A stretch of 64,000 nucleotides of DNA from Heterobilharzia americana (Eukaryota > Platyhelminthes > Trematoda > Strigeidida > Schistosomatidae), in contig OX104128.1 of assembly GCA_944470555.2 (NCBI GenBank), forward strand, positions 45,925,920 to 45,989,919. The letters run 5' to 3'. How positions within the stretch are numbered: the stretch's first letter is position 1; the number at the start of each line of letters is the position of its first letter. Positions 40,164 through 49,061 of this stretch are shown one piece after another. Made by a program: the position numbers and the translations under genes. The notes under the pieces were generated by a model. The model was not told the origin of the DNA, ran no database searches, and saw only the letters and a list, made by a program, of their open reading frames with translations.

Positions 40164-40317
40164 GTCAAATTTTAGTTATAATTACACACCCATTCCTAAA
40201 TGTAATCGCCGTAAATTCTGGCCATTAATAAATATGTTAACGCAATTGATTTTGTAACTGTAGAACCTGATGTGAAGTTGCTGAAAAGAATATTCTTCGT
40301 TCACATTTGACTTTTAA

Positions 40318-41024
40318 CATATAAATGGCAATTTTTAATTCCTTAAATGTTACGCAATGTCTTTTTATCTGTCTTTCTTTTGTCTCCATAATAATGATAA
40401 TCAGTTTTTGAAAAGGTGTTTCCATTTTATTTATCCTCGTATATCTGTTACTGTCTCCTTCCTATTCAGTATAGTCGATCATCACTACAATTCTAGAATT
40501 ATGACACTACTTGTATAACCTCCTAAAATTTCACTCCTACCTAATAAATTATTGACTTTCGAAAAATGGAGTATATTAATCTTTAGTTATGTTACCAGCT
40601 GGCGATTGGTAAGACATTTATGCATATGACTATACATGTCCATCCAAAGATCGAAGGCAGAAAAGTTTATCGTATATTGAGTTTTCTGCTATACATTCTG
40701 CATTTCATAGTTTATAATTCAAGAAGTTTGGATGCTTGAAACTAGTGCAAGCATATCCCCTCACTATTGATCCTCATGCTCTACTGGATGACTTGTATTG
40801 TTCATTTGTAGAGATTTACATTACTCTTTTCATGATCAGTCGATTGTATTTTAGTGAACTTTAACACCAATCGATTTGTGCTAGGCAGAGGAACTCAGTT
40901 GAAAATTAATTGTAAAGCGGACTGATCATTCACCTTTTTGTCTTGCCCAGCTTCATTTCAATTAAACAATTCTAAAGTGGCCATATTACACGCACTTTCT
41001 AACACTAAGCCAGCAACTAGTACA

Positions 41025-41062
<38 letters not shown>

Positions 41063-42090
41063 ACTTCAAAATCTTTTCTTCATTCTTGATGTAGAGGCTT
41101 ATACCTGCGTACATCATGACCACATTAAACAGTTTTACAGGCTTTCGGAGTAAGAAACACTGATCTTAAGTGATTCTTGGTATTTATTGCTAGAAAATTT
41201 CAACAACCTTCACGAATCTATACTTCCTAAGTATCTGAATGGTTCTCAATAAGTACTTCAGCGGGAATCAGGATGGCTAAACTGTATAGGCCTTACATGA
41301 ACCTTCATAGGACTGGATTACATTGACGAGTAGATCACCCAACAGACAGTAACAACAGTTAGTCTGAGAGGCAGTATTTTATGCATGATCTATGGTTTCG
41401 GTCACTGAATATACTTGCAAGAAGTTCGGGAGCAGCGATAGCCTTCGAATAACCTTCACACGCTATAAGAAAGATATATATATATATGACATGTGAATGC
41501 CAGCTGAAGCGAAGGTTTGATACAGAGCTGATAATTGACGTACTTGCCTCTGGAGGAACTGTCCACCCATATGGAATTGCTTGGTTTACAAACCAAGAAA
41601 AGGAAAGAAGATCGGGATAGCTGAAATTTATCTGTGTTATTTTTCAGTATAAAAAGTTAAGGAAATTAACAAACCATTTGTTGCCTATCAGTCTATGAAG
41701 TCATATCAAGCAGCTAGTGTTTCATTCTGCTTTCAGTCCCGGTTGCATCTCGCTAATTGTCTTACGGATACTCACCGCACCTGATTCAATTTTGAACAGG
41801 AAAAAAGGAGTAGGACTGCATTCATTATCAGTAGATTATTCTGATAGTATCTTTTGATACAGAGTTCATTATACTTAGTTCTGCCTAAGGGTCAATGATA
41901 ATTTGCAAAACAAAATTAACAACAACTAAAATCATATTCCAGAGTGATTCTGCGTAAATAACACGTTGATGAAATCATCATCAGCTTCCATTTGTCAGCC
42001 GACTGCCATTTAATACGGACACAACGTTTAGTGAGATAAACACTGATTGTGTATTAAATTTCGTTTGTTTGTGTAAAGGTCATCTAACCT
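40318..42090. other. Upstream region of the APMAP-like gene
   Basis: There is no coding sequence here that I can support. It holds a TA microsatellite at 41,026-41,060 and a shorter one near 41,474. The rest is unrecognised A+T-rich DNA that may include distal regulatory sequence of the gene starting at 42,182. Confidence 0.45.
41026..41060. repeat. (TA)n microsatellite
   Basis: An uninterrupted TA run of about 17.5 units. A short open frame runs through it and is an artefact of the repeat. Confidence 0.95.
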
Positions 42091-42097
42091 GTTTTTG

Positions 42098-42104
42098 TAT
42101 AAAA
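42098..42104 (+). promoter_or_regulatory. TATA-like box of the APMAP-like gene
   Basis: TATAAAA lies 84 bp before the ATG at 42,182, which would place a transcription start near 42,130. It is the only such motif close to the start codon, but a TATA motif is weak evidence in A+T-rich DNA. Confidence 0.4.
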
Positions 42105-42130
42105 GCACAATTGATGAACAATGTATACCG

Positions 42131-42151
42131 TTGTTTGTTTTCTGCAATTAG
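42131..42151 (+). promoter_or_regulatory. Possible 5' UTR splice acceptor
   Basis: A pyrimidine-rich run followed by AG at 42,150-42,151 sits 30 bp before the ATG. It could be the acceptor of a 5' UTR intron, or of spliced-leader trans-splicing, which is known in flukes. The TATA-like box just upstream argues instead for a simple leader. This is inference from the local sequence alone. Confidence 0.25.
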
Positions 42152-42181
42152 GCGTAAAATTAAGTAAACAAAGCTGAATAA

Positions 42182-42404
42182 ATGAGATTAGCACTGAGCC
42201 TAATAATTGTTCTGTCAAGCGTTATTATTATCGTTGGCCTTACGACAATAATTATCACGTTACAGTTGCCTGCTTCTCATATCTACCATGTAACTCCGCC
42301 TGCCAAATTAAATGATGAACTTATTTCCAACCATAAATATGGCAAAGTGGAGAAAATTCTCCTGGGGAATTACAGTGGACCTGAAAGTTTGATCTATCAC
42401 AATG
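42182..42404 (+). CDS. APMAP: APMAP-like exon 1
   Basis: It encodes the start Met, the membrane anchor (residues 3-29) and the propeller start through GPESLIYHN. It ends in phase 1 at the donor GTGAGC. The intron that follows is 35 bp and ends TTTCCTGCAG. The ATG is preceded by GCTGAATAA, which supplies an in-frame stop three bases upstream. Confidence 0.9.
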
Positions 42405-45400
42405 GTGAGCAAAATACATGTCATGAATGTTTCCTGCAGGTTCATTGTATGCAACTGTGAGGCGAGGTAAAATACTAAGAATCGATGACTCTAGTATTTC
42501 CGTGCATGCAGCTATTTGTCCCTCACAATACAGTAAGCTAACCATATACAATAATAATCTGCTGATTCAGATGGTATTCAACAATGTGGCAGGTCACTTG
42601 GTCTACGGTTTCTGAGCAATTCACAGAGTTTACTTGTCACTGATGCATACTTGGGTGTCTATTCTGTTCCTATGACAGAGGGTATGTACTGTAAATTTTA
42701 TTGATATATATTGTGCCTAGGTATTCCTTCAAAGTTATTTCCTACGAATGACAGTTTCACTTTCAAATTTTTTGACGACTCTTATCTTCTACCAAATGGC
42801 AGTGCTTTTATCACAGAAGCTAGTACGAAAAATAGTTTACATGATTTATGGTCTGTACTTCTCGAAGGAGAGGCTAGTGGAAGGTGACAATAACATTTTT
42901 ATCTGTGAATAATTTTGGTTTGCCTTTTGAGTACCATTTATATATGATAAGCAATCAACCAAAAATTTATTTAATGTATTTACGAGCGACACAATGACCT
43001 AACACAAGCTGACAGATAGATGACTAATGAGTGGTTTGACCCAATCTGTATATGGGGTTAAAATAAAAGACCTTCCTTAAGCAAACCTGAGCCTGCTTGG
43101 TATTGGATTTCGCTCGAAAGCCCCTTTAGGCGTCCTCATCTAGTGCGCCTGATTGCTTACTTAATGACCGGATGAACAGAGGATTCTTTGTTTCATATTA
43201 TTCTTGGTAACCATTTTCACATCTTTTCAGTCTCTCATTTCTCGAATATTCACCGAAACTTAATGAGTGATTAGTTGTTCCAGAACTTAAAGATGAATTT
43301 GCACAAAATAATTAACTCTTGAGATATTTCTTAGTGTAATGAAAAGGTATTCTGATTGTAACTACACTTTCACAAATAAATTGATACCAGTTCATTGGCT
43401 TGCCAAATACATAGATGCATACTAATAGATCACTAGCTACTTATGATAGAAATACAATTTTTTATATAGAACATTTACTTGTTGGTTGTTTGCAGCTTTA
43501 AAATGTCAATGCAGATGAGCGAGTCATGAAAAACACACCATCAAATGGTTTTTACTGATCTAGAATTATGTTACTGAGTTTCAATAAGAGACATTGATAC
43601 AGTATATTAAATGACTCTTAGCATATATGAAAGTGTTATTCAACATAAACCGACATCATCTGGAGAGCAACCGGAAAACTGGGAGCACTGAAAAGCTGTC
43701 TCGTTCCAATTTAGGACTCCTTTGTAGTACGCACCTACCACCTCACTGGGGACGGAATTCAGGATCTTCAAGTGTAGGAGAGAACACGACATCCATTCAG
43801 CCACTGGATTTACGCTCAATGTCTCGTAGTCTCCTATTTTGATAAATACCAGATATATGTATCATAAACTCTCACTGTTAATAGTTGCACGTGAATATAA
43901 TGGTACGTAAATGCCTCCAATTTTTCGCATGATGTTCTTGAATTATGAGACTAATATATAATAAACTGGTTTTAGTGCAAGCAAATGACCTTGGTAGGAT
44001 CAAAATTGACAAGAAAATGTTTCTCTACACATCATTCTAAGTCACAGAAGGCATTCATGGCTTCTTTTTGTATGCGGACATGACACACCTTTCACTAATA
44101 TAAGTTCAAATTCAAAGCTTGGAAATCGCGAAACAAACAATGTTGTGTATGACCCTGCCTAAAAGAATGAACGAGAGAAGAATGAGGTCTGCTGACAAAA
44201 ATGTAGGTATTTTGTTTCGTTAGCCTGTTCACAGCAGCTTAAATAATCAACTCCAATCACTTCACGATGTCACAGTATTGGTACCCTGATGTCAAAAAAG
44301 GACTCATCTGTCATTACAGCACTGAGTTGAGAAAATACGCTATGGTAACTACTTTACTTTCGGTCTCAATAACATTAGTCTAAAATGAACGTAGTTTAGT
44401 TCTAAAACAAGGAGAAGGTTCTACTCTGTCTGATGAATGTTTTCAATCACACCAAAAACTGAAATTATTTACGCAAAATATATTGTTCTCCTTTCCTTAA
44501 TAGCAAGTATTATGAATAAATAAAGTAGAAAATATACAGGTCCGATGTTCCTTTTTAAACGACTTTCTTCATAAAAACCTCAGATTAATCAAGGTGAACA
44601 CGAAAACTGGTGAATACAGTGAAGCTGTAAGTGGTCTGCGTTTCCCTAATGGAGTTGAACTACATAACGATGGTAAATCCATTTTGGTTACTGAGACCGT
44701 GAAATGTCGAATATTGCGAGTACCACTGGATGGCGGTAAAGTTACCGTTTTCAGCGACGGTTTGCCAGGTTACCCAGATAATATCAAAGCAAGTCCTCGT
44801 GGTGGTTACTGGGTTCCTGTGTCAACTTTTTCAGATTCAGTCATGTCTAGATATATCTTCTCAAAAATACCAAAGTGGCCTATTGTTCGCTACCTTCTTT
44901 CAAAGGTTAGTTATATCTCGTTTTTACCTACGTGAAGTTTTGATTTCAGTGTCTTCTTGAATGAGTTTCTCAGAAAGATAGTTTCTGGAAAGTCACTTTG
45001 AAAGAACAACCTAACTGGTTTCGAACAATTACAGACAGTTTCCTGTTTGATTGCAAGTGTTCAGTGTCACCCATAGTTGATAAACAGGAATCAGTTGGTC
45101 CGTATTTGCTGAAATAAAATATCTTCTTACGAACACTCGAATAGTCAGCCTCAATAAGATCCCGATAATGTATCTTTTTAGTGGAAAGCAATGGAACACA
45201 GAATCAGCGTTTCTCACAGGGTTCGACTGTCAAAATCAATATCAACACTCACTGCTGAGTAATCATACATCCTAGAGTTTATCGTCACCTGCTAGAAAAT
45301 ATGTTTAAGACCCTTATGTTAGAAATGGTCATCCATATAAACCAGCATGAATATTGTAAAGACACTTAATTTAACGCCAGTTCGCTCACACAACTACGTA

Positions 45401-47447
45401 TTCAGAACCATTTTGTATGTAGTATCTGGATTACAATTTAGTCGAATTCACCACTGATACCATTATAGGTTGTGTACCGAGAAACTGTTCTCTTGATATT
45501 CGTACACACTCAGGCTGTCCTTCAGACTAAATCCATTTCATAACCGCTTTATTTTTCAAACAATTTGAACCATCGCTCACAAAGTCACACTCAGTGGATG
45601 CAGCAGCTGTCACCTCTCAATGCAAACGTTCCCTACGATTCATACTCGCACTATAATTAAATGCCATCCATATTGCTGTTGTTTTAAACATGATAACCAC
45701 ATGAAAACTTTCAACATATAAAATTAATCCCCATTTTGTTTTTCATTTTAATGAGAATGATTCCCTTGAAAATGTACTTCATTTCCATTGAACTGAAAGG
45801 AAAACAACTAGCTAAATATTTACCAAATAGAAAGATATTGTAAGAAGCTATTAGACAAAAGTAAAAGGAACTGTCTTTAGGCATCTCCAATGCTCCACAG
45901 TGGGTTCACTGGATTATGATAGCAGTAACTGCATTTTGCGTGTAATATTTAACCTTCGTTGTAAATACCAAAGCCTCCTGTATGTAACACAAAACTCTGT
46001 CACATTCCTGAAGTGACAATTATTTGTCGTCTCATCGAACTGATTGATGACTTTCAATTGAGTGAGGCCGAAATTCAGTTGTTGGTCGTTAAAGGGCCTA
46101 AATCAGAAGTATATTTGTTGTCCAATGATTGTTCACTTCAGGATGACTAATTTCATGTTATTCAGTCTTTGGTGCCAACCAGACTCCAACTATTATTTTG
46201 TGGTGTGCTCATCAAGCTAACAGACTCACCATCATTGTGCACTTTCAGTGATGTTAGTTGGCTGGAGGCAATCGCCTAGAACCATTAGACTCAGACTCTG
46301 CTTGTTAGAGACTCGTCAGCGAGGTACACCTGCAAACTCCAGGATAACTTAATTTATGGCTTGTTGCCCATTGTTTCTAACCAACCAACAGCACACATAC
46401 TATGTTGATGGTTACATGTTCACCAGTTCAAGGTGGGTCTTTGAACTTTGATACCTGGATGGTGACTCCTACTTCACTTTACTGTTTTACTGTTCCCTGT
46501 TAACAAAATCTATACATATTCATCCAACACCTCTCTCAACCTAATCATGTGATCCAAGCCACCAAAGCCTTCAACAACGAAGCAGTCCTAAATAAATAAA
46601 TAGGTGACATTTATTTGTTTTGACTTAACTGACATCCATCTAACCAAGATGTTCACCTGGAAATTTGCTTTCTTTTAAAAATAGAATTGACTTTGCTACA
46701 AACTAACCTGCTGAGGATATTGTTCAGAAATCTTCAGAAATTTTATACTTATTGATTTTATCGTGTACACATTTTAGACAGTTATCTCTGCTCTTTGGAA
46801 CCACTAATAAGGTTTCTCTTATTTAAAAAATCACCAATTTTTCCACCAAACAGACAATCTCTTGCAACATTACCCGTATACAACTCCTAATCAAGACAAG
46901 ATACATACAAGCAATTTTTAAAGTCATACTGAAAATCTTGATCTCAATAATCGTAGCTCTATTGGATTTCAATATTCTATTACAGTACGTCTAAAATGCC
47001 ATGAAGCCTTGAATATTTTCTTAATACACTCATACTAGTTAAGCATGTGGAGTGCTCCAGATATACTAAGTTATTTATCGTATTTAAGCGAATAAATATG
47101 GCAGATTAATCAACTTTGAAACATGTTGATAAGCTGAGATTTTTCAGTGTATGAGATAGTTGAAAGAAAAATTCTATATTTTTCTCGGACAGATCATTCC
47201 CCTTCTTCCTGCATCAGCTGTCTCTGGAGCTGGACCTACAATGTTACTTCGCTTTGATGATGAAGGAAATATAACGGAGATTTGGAAAGACTATCACAAT
47301 GAACTGCCAGGGACCACTGATATTCATGAGTACAACAATACTCTATACACTGGGAATTTTCAATTACCATACATTGGCAAACTGGAAATGTTACCCAGTC
47401 AGTTAACAACCGAATCTCTGAAGAACCTTGATGGATCTAAAAAGTAA
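42182..47447 (+). CDS. APMAP: APMAP / strictosidine-synthase-like membrane protein, six exons
   Basis: The six exons (42,182-42,404; 42,440-42,532; 42,571-42,681; 42,721-42,883; 44,584-44,905; 47,193-47,447) join in frame to 388 residues; human APMAP is about 416. Residues 3-29 form one hydrophobic anchor, predicting a type II membrane protein with a lumenal or extracellular six-bladed beta-propeller. Family motifs appear in order: GPESL (66-70), CGRSLGLRF (111-119), TDAYLGVYSV (129-138), LRFPNGVEL (215-223), LPGYPDNIK (257-265), GGYWV (270-274) and IHEYNNTLYTGNF near the C-terminus. Several N-glycosylation sequons are present, including NYS at 63. The family is related to strictosidine synthases, and the mammalian protein has reported arylesterase activity; the substrate here is unknown. 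Introns are 35, 38, 39, 1,700 and 2,287 bp, the small-5'/large-3' pattern of schistosome genes. I see no frameshift or missing block. Confidence 0.93.
42440..42532 (+). CDS. APMAP: APMAP-like exon 2
   Basis: This 93 bp exon encodes GSLYATVRRGKILRI through CPSQY. It starts with the two bases that complete the split Gly codon and ends in phase 1 at donor GTAAGC. The intron that follows is 38 bp. Confidence 0.88.
42571..42681 (+). CDS. APMAP: APMAP-like exon 3
   Basis: This 111 bp exon encodes NGIQQCGRSLGLRF and TDAYLGVYSVPMTEG. A second AG, 25 bp further on, would give a wrong frame and a stop. The acceptor at 42,570 is the only one that keeps CGRSLGLR, which matches the conserved CGRPLGIR of vertebrate APMAP. 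The exon ends in phase 1 at GTATGT. Confidence 0.88.
42721..42883 (+). CDS. APMAP: APMAP-like exon 4
   Basis: This 163 bp exon encodes a propeller blade ending LHDLWSVLLEGEASG, matching the vertebrate segment before GRLLEYD. It follows a 39 bp intron and ends in phase 2 at GTGACA. Reading on past the donor meets a TGA at once, which supports the exon end. Confidence 0.87.
42884..44583 (+). other. APMAP-like intron 4 (1,700 bp)
   Basis: The intron starts GTGACA and ends AACCTCAG. It contains a minus-strand SM-alpha-like SINE remnant at about 43.64-43.81 kb, which also generates a spurious 71-codon open frame on the plus strand. Nothing else was recognised in it. Confidence 0.85.
43640..43812 (-). 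mobile_element. SM-alpha-like SINE with decayed hammerhead, inside intron 4
   Basis: Read on the minus strand, box A-like AGTGGCTGAATGG (43,805-43,793) is followed by TCCTACACTTGAAG and box B-like CTGAATTCCGTCCCC (43,766-43,748). About 35 bases later ACTACAAAGGAGTCC, a small loop, GGAACGAGACAGC and then CAGTGCTCCCAG occur in the order of a type I hammerhead: core, stem II, GAAAC arm and 3' flank. The two catalytic blocks are altered (CUGAUGA and GAAA are not intact), so self-cleavage is unlikely. The tRNA-head-plus-hammerhead layout is what is known for schistosome SM-alpha retroposons. The family name is inferred. Confidence 0.5.
44584..44905 (+). CDS. APMAP: APMAP-like exon 5
   Basis: This 322 bp exon begins with one base that completes the split Arg codon and encodes LIKVNTKTGEYSEAV to VRYLLSK. 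It carries the strongest family motifs: LRFPNGVEL, LVTETVKCRILRV, LPGYPDNIK and GGYWVPVST. It ends in phase 0 at GTTAGT. Confidence 0.93.
44906..47192 (+). other. APMAP-like intron 5 (2,287 bp)
   Basis: The intron starts GTTAGT and ends CTCGGACAG. The part around 46.15-46.5 kb looks like degenerate interspersed repeat, listed separately. An AAAT-type short run lies near 46,590. No exon was seen inside. Confidence 0.85.
46245..46340 (+). repeat. Degenerate interspersed repeat in intron 5
   Basis: GTTAGTTGGCTGGAGGCAAT, then ACTCGTCAGCGAGGTACACC, read like a diverged copy of a dispersed schistosome repeat that I remember containing a CACTCGTCAGCAAGGTGTAC-type core. I have no alignment to support this. 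The unusually GC-rich text inside an A+T-rich intron is what drew attention. Confidence 0.3.
47193..47447 (+). CDS. APMAP: APMAP-like exon 6 (terminal)
   Basis: The terminal exon encodes IIPLLPASAVSGAGP to the stop TAA at 47,445, with a second in-frame stop (TGA) directly after. It includes the last propeller strand, IHEYNNTLYTGNFQLPYIGK, which corresponds to the vertebrate VHEHDGHLYLGSF block. The roughly 25-residue tail after it is rich in Ser, Thr and Lys and shows no known motif. Confidence 0.92.
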   Translation: MIPLLPASAVSGAGPTMLLRFDDEGNITEIWKDYHNELPGTTDIHEYNNTLYTGNFQLPYIGKLEMLPSQLTTESLKNLDGSKK

Positions 47448-47593
47448 TGAGCAGTGGTTATATGAAATGAGAATGTCTCTTTCTATCATTTCATTGATTA
47501 CACAGTGTTTTACACTAACACGTAACATCGCTTCTGTCCGAAAGAGCCTTCTATTTCTACTCTGAACATATTCAACACGTATATTTTCAAAAT

Positions 47594-47599
47594 ATTAAA
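47594..47599 (+). terminator. Candidate polyadenylation signal ATTAAA
   Basis: ATTAAA lies 147 bp after the APMAP-like stop codon and is followed by a T-rich stretch. It is the nearest clear hexamer variant. A+T-rich background lowers its weight. Confidence 0.45.
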
Positions 47600-48824
47600 G
47601 TGCTTATTCTTTTTTATAACCTCTGGTTTAGCGTTTGCAGCATGGACAAGACATTGTGATATCTGTACTTTAATCATCCTTTTTTAATAATCCGCATTTT
47701 CTGATTTTATTTGCTTACCGGTGTTAAACATCTCATGGTTTACGGATACATCGTTTGATTGTCAAACGTTTGCACTGAAGGTCAGATTTTTTCAGTCACA
47801 TATGCAAAGATAATGGAGATTACCTATCGTATTAGGACACAAGGTATAGTGAAAAATAACTGTCGATTTCAGTATCCCTCTCAATGTAGTAGTCGGTACA
47901 AAGCCAATAATGAAGTTGTCATGCTACTCCACTACATTTGACAACCTTGCAATAGATTTGTGCCTTACTACATTTACGTCTTGGATGCTTTTTATCTCAT
48001 AGCAACTAGGTAGACATAAAAGCCACCATCCACAGTTCAAACAGATGCACTGTGCTCATCGACTGACTTTACAAACACCTGAACATATGTACATTGAGTT
48101 GATGATGCAAACATTCACATGAGAAATTCTTCTTATCCTTGAGATGTAAACTGAGGTGAGCTAGCAAAATAGAACAAAGACAAGACGACGATCCTGACAC
48201 CAGTATTTGCGAGAAATGTATTAAACTTGTTGGTTTATTGAAAGCAAGGCCTGGAAAAGACTTACAAAATCAAACTGAATATCCCTGATAGGTCACAAAA
48301 TGTAAGTTAAATAATTGAACGCATTGGAAAAACCGTACAGTTCATTATTCTTCTGGAATGCATTCCAGAATTAGTCATGACATAAAGAAACAGGAATGGC
48401 TGTTGAGAAACCGATAGGAAATGCACCTTGGGAAAGACTGAAACTATTTAAGTTACTTTCTGCAGGAAGGTGTATCTAACCTCTACTCAGGATTCAAAAC
48501 AAATCTGCCATTAGTGGGAATAGTCAAGGCTACATGTTCACCCATAGGCAATGCATAGTATTGTAGCAACCAGTAAAGCTGATCCAGTTGGTCAAGTATC
48601 GTTCAGTGACTTTTATTTCAACTAAAGAAACCAGAACAACGAACAACCATAAGTTAGATTATCAAACTACAATGTGATGAACCACAGGGAAAAATTCGTC
48701 TCCTTCGAACCTCAGCCATTGTTTCTCGTGTGTTGACACAATTACTCAGTATAATGGTACAAACCAACAATGATTAGCAGTGAAGTTATGAAGGCATATC
48801 TAACGTGGTGCTACGTCGACCATG
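47600..48824. other. No recognisable gene
   Basis: No coding sequence was recognised downstream of the APMAP-like gene. A perfect 20 bp palindrome is at 48,351-48,370. Confidence 0.45.
48351..48370. repeat. Perfect 20 bp palindrome
   Basis: TTCTGGAATGCATTCCAGAA reads identically on both strands. It contains two facing GGAATG / CATTCC half-sites, which resemble TEAD-type sites, but with no nearby promoter this may be chance. Confidence 0.6.
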
Positions 48825-49061
48825 CTGAAATATTTACAGATGGTCTACAGTTATAAGTGAGTATTACTCTGAGAATAATCTACTGATTAGTTCTTGTCCG
48901 TAGATTTGAAAGAGCATAGGTCTCATCCATTTATAATAATAAGAAAATATAATAAATGGATGAGACCTATGCTCTTTCAAATCTACGGACAAGAACTAAT
49001 CAGTAGATTATTCTCAGAGTAATACTCACTTATGACTGTAGACCATCTGTAAATATTTCAG
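48825..49061. repeat. Near-perfect palindrome with 110 bp arms
   Basis: Arms 48,825-48,934 and 48,952-49,061 are reverse complements with one mismatch (109 of 110) around a 17-base A+T loop. They contain no open frame or TE motif. An 11-base word, GTCTCATCCAT, occurs in the left arm at 48,920-48,930 and again just outside the right arm at 49,063-49,073, which would fit template switching. The high identity means the structure is young, under gene conversion, or an assembly or cloning artefact. Confidence 0.95.

Larger units (their letters stand above)
39240..40317. repeat. Large inverted repeat, arms about 310 bp, with nested insertion
   Basis: The left arm (39,240-39,550) returns as its reverse complement at 39,811-40,317, at roughly 90 percent identity over its length by eye. 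Blocks such as CCACATTTGACATACATAT and TGTAATCGCCGTAAATTC are shared. The arms are separated by 260 bp of unrelated sequence that encodes nothing recognisable. The right arm is longer only because a 180 bp segment is inserted at 39,983. The structure could be a foldback-type DNA element, or two copies of one interspersed repeat in opposite orientation. No transposase and no clear target duplication at the outer ends were seen. Confidence 0.88.

Noticed and set aside
40938..41153. 71-codon plus-strand frame across the TA microsatellite
   Set aside because: The frame is kept open only by the (TA)n run, which encodes alternating Tyr and Ile.
42321..42551. Minus-strand 76-codon frame overlapping exons 1-2
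   Set aside because: It is a shadow of the APMAP-like exons, with no motif and no conserved composition.
42595..42595. Alternative exon 3 acceptor 25 bp downstream
   Set aside because: Using it shifts frame into a TGA within eight codons and removes the conserved CG of CGRSLGLR.
43627..43842. 71-codon plus-strand frame in intron 4
   Set aside because: It runs antisense through the SINE remnant and does not fit the splice phases of the gene.
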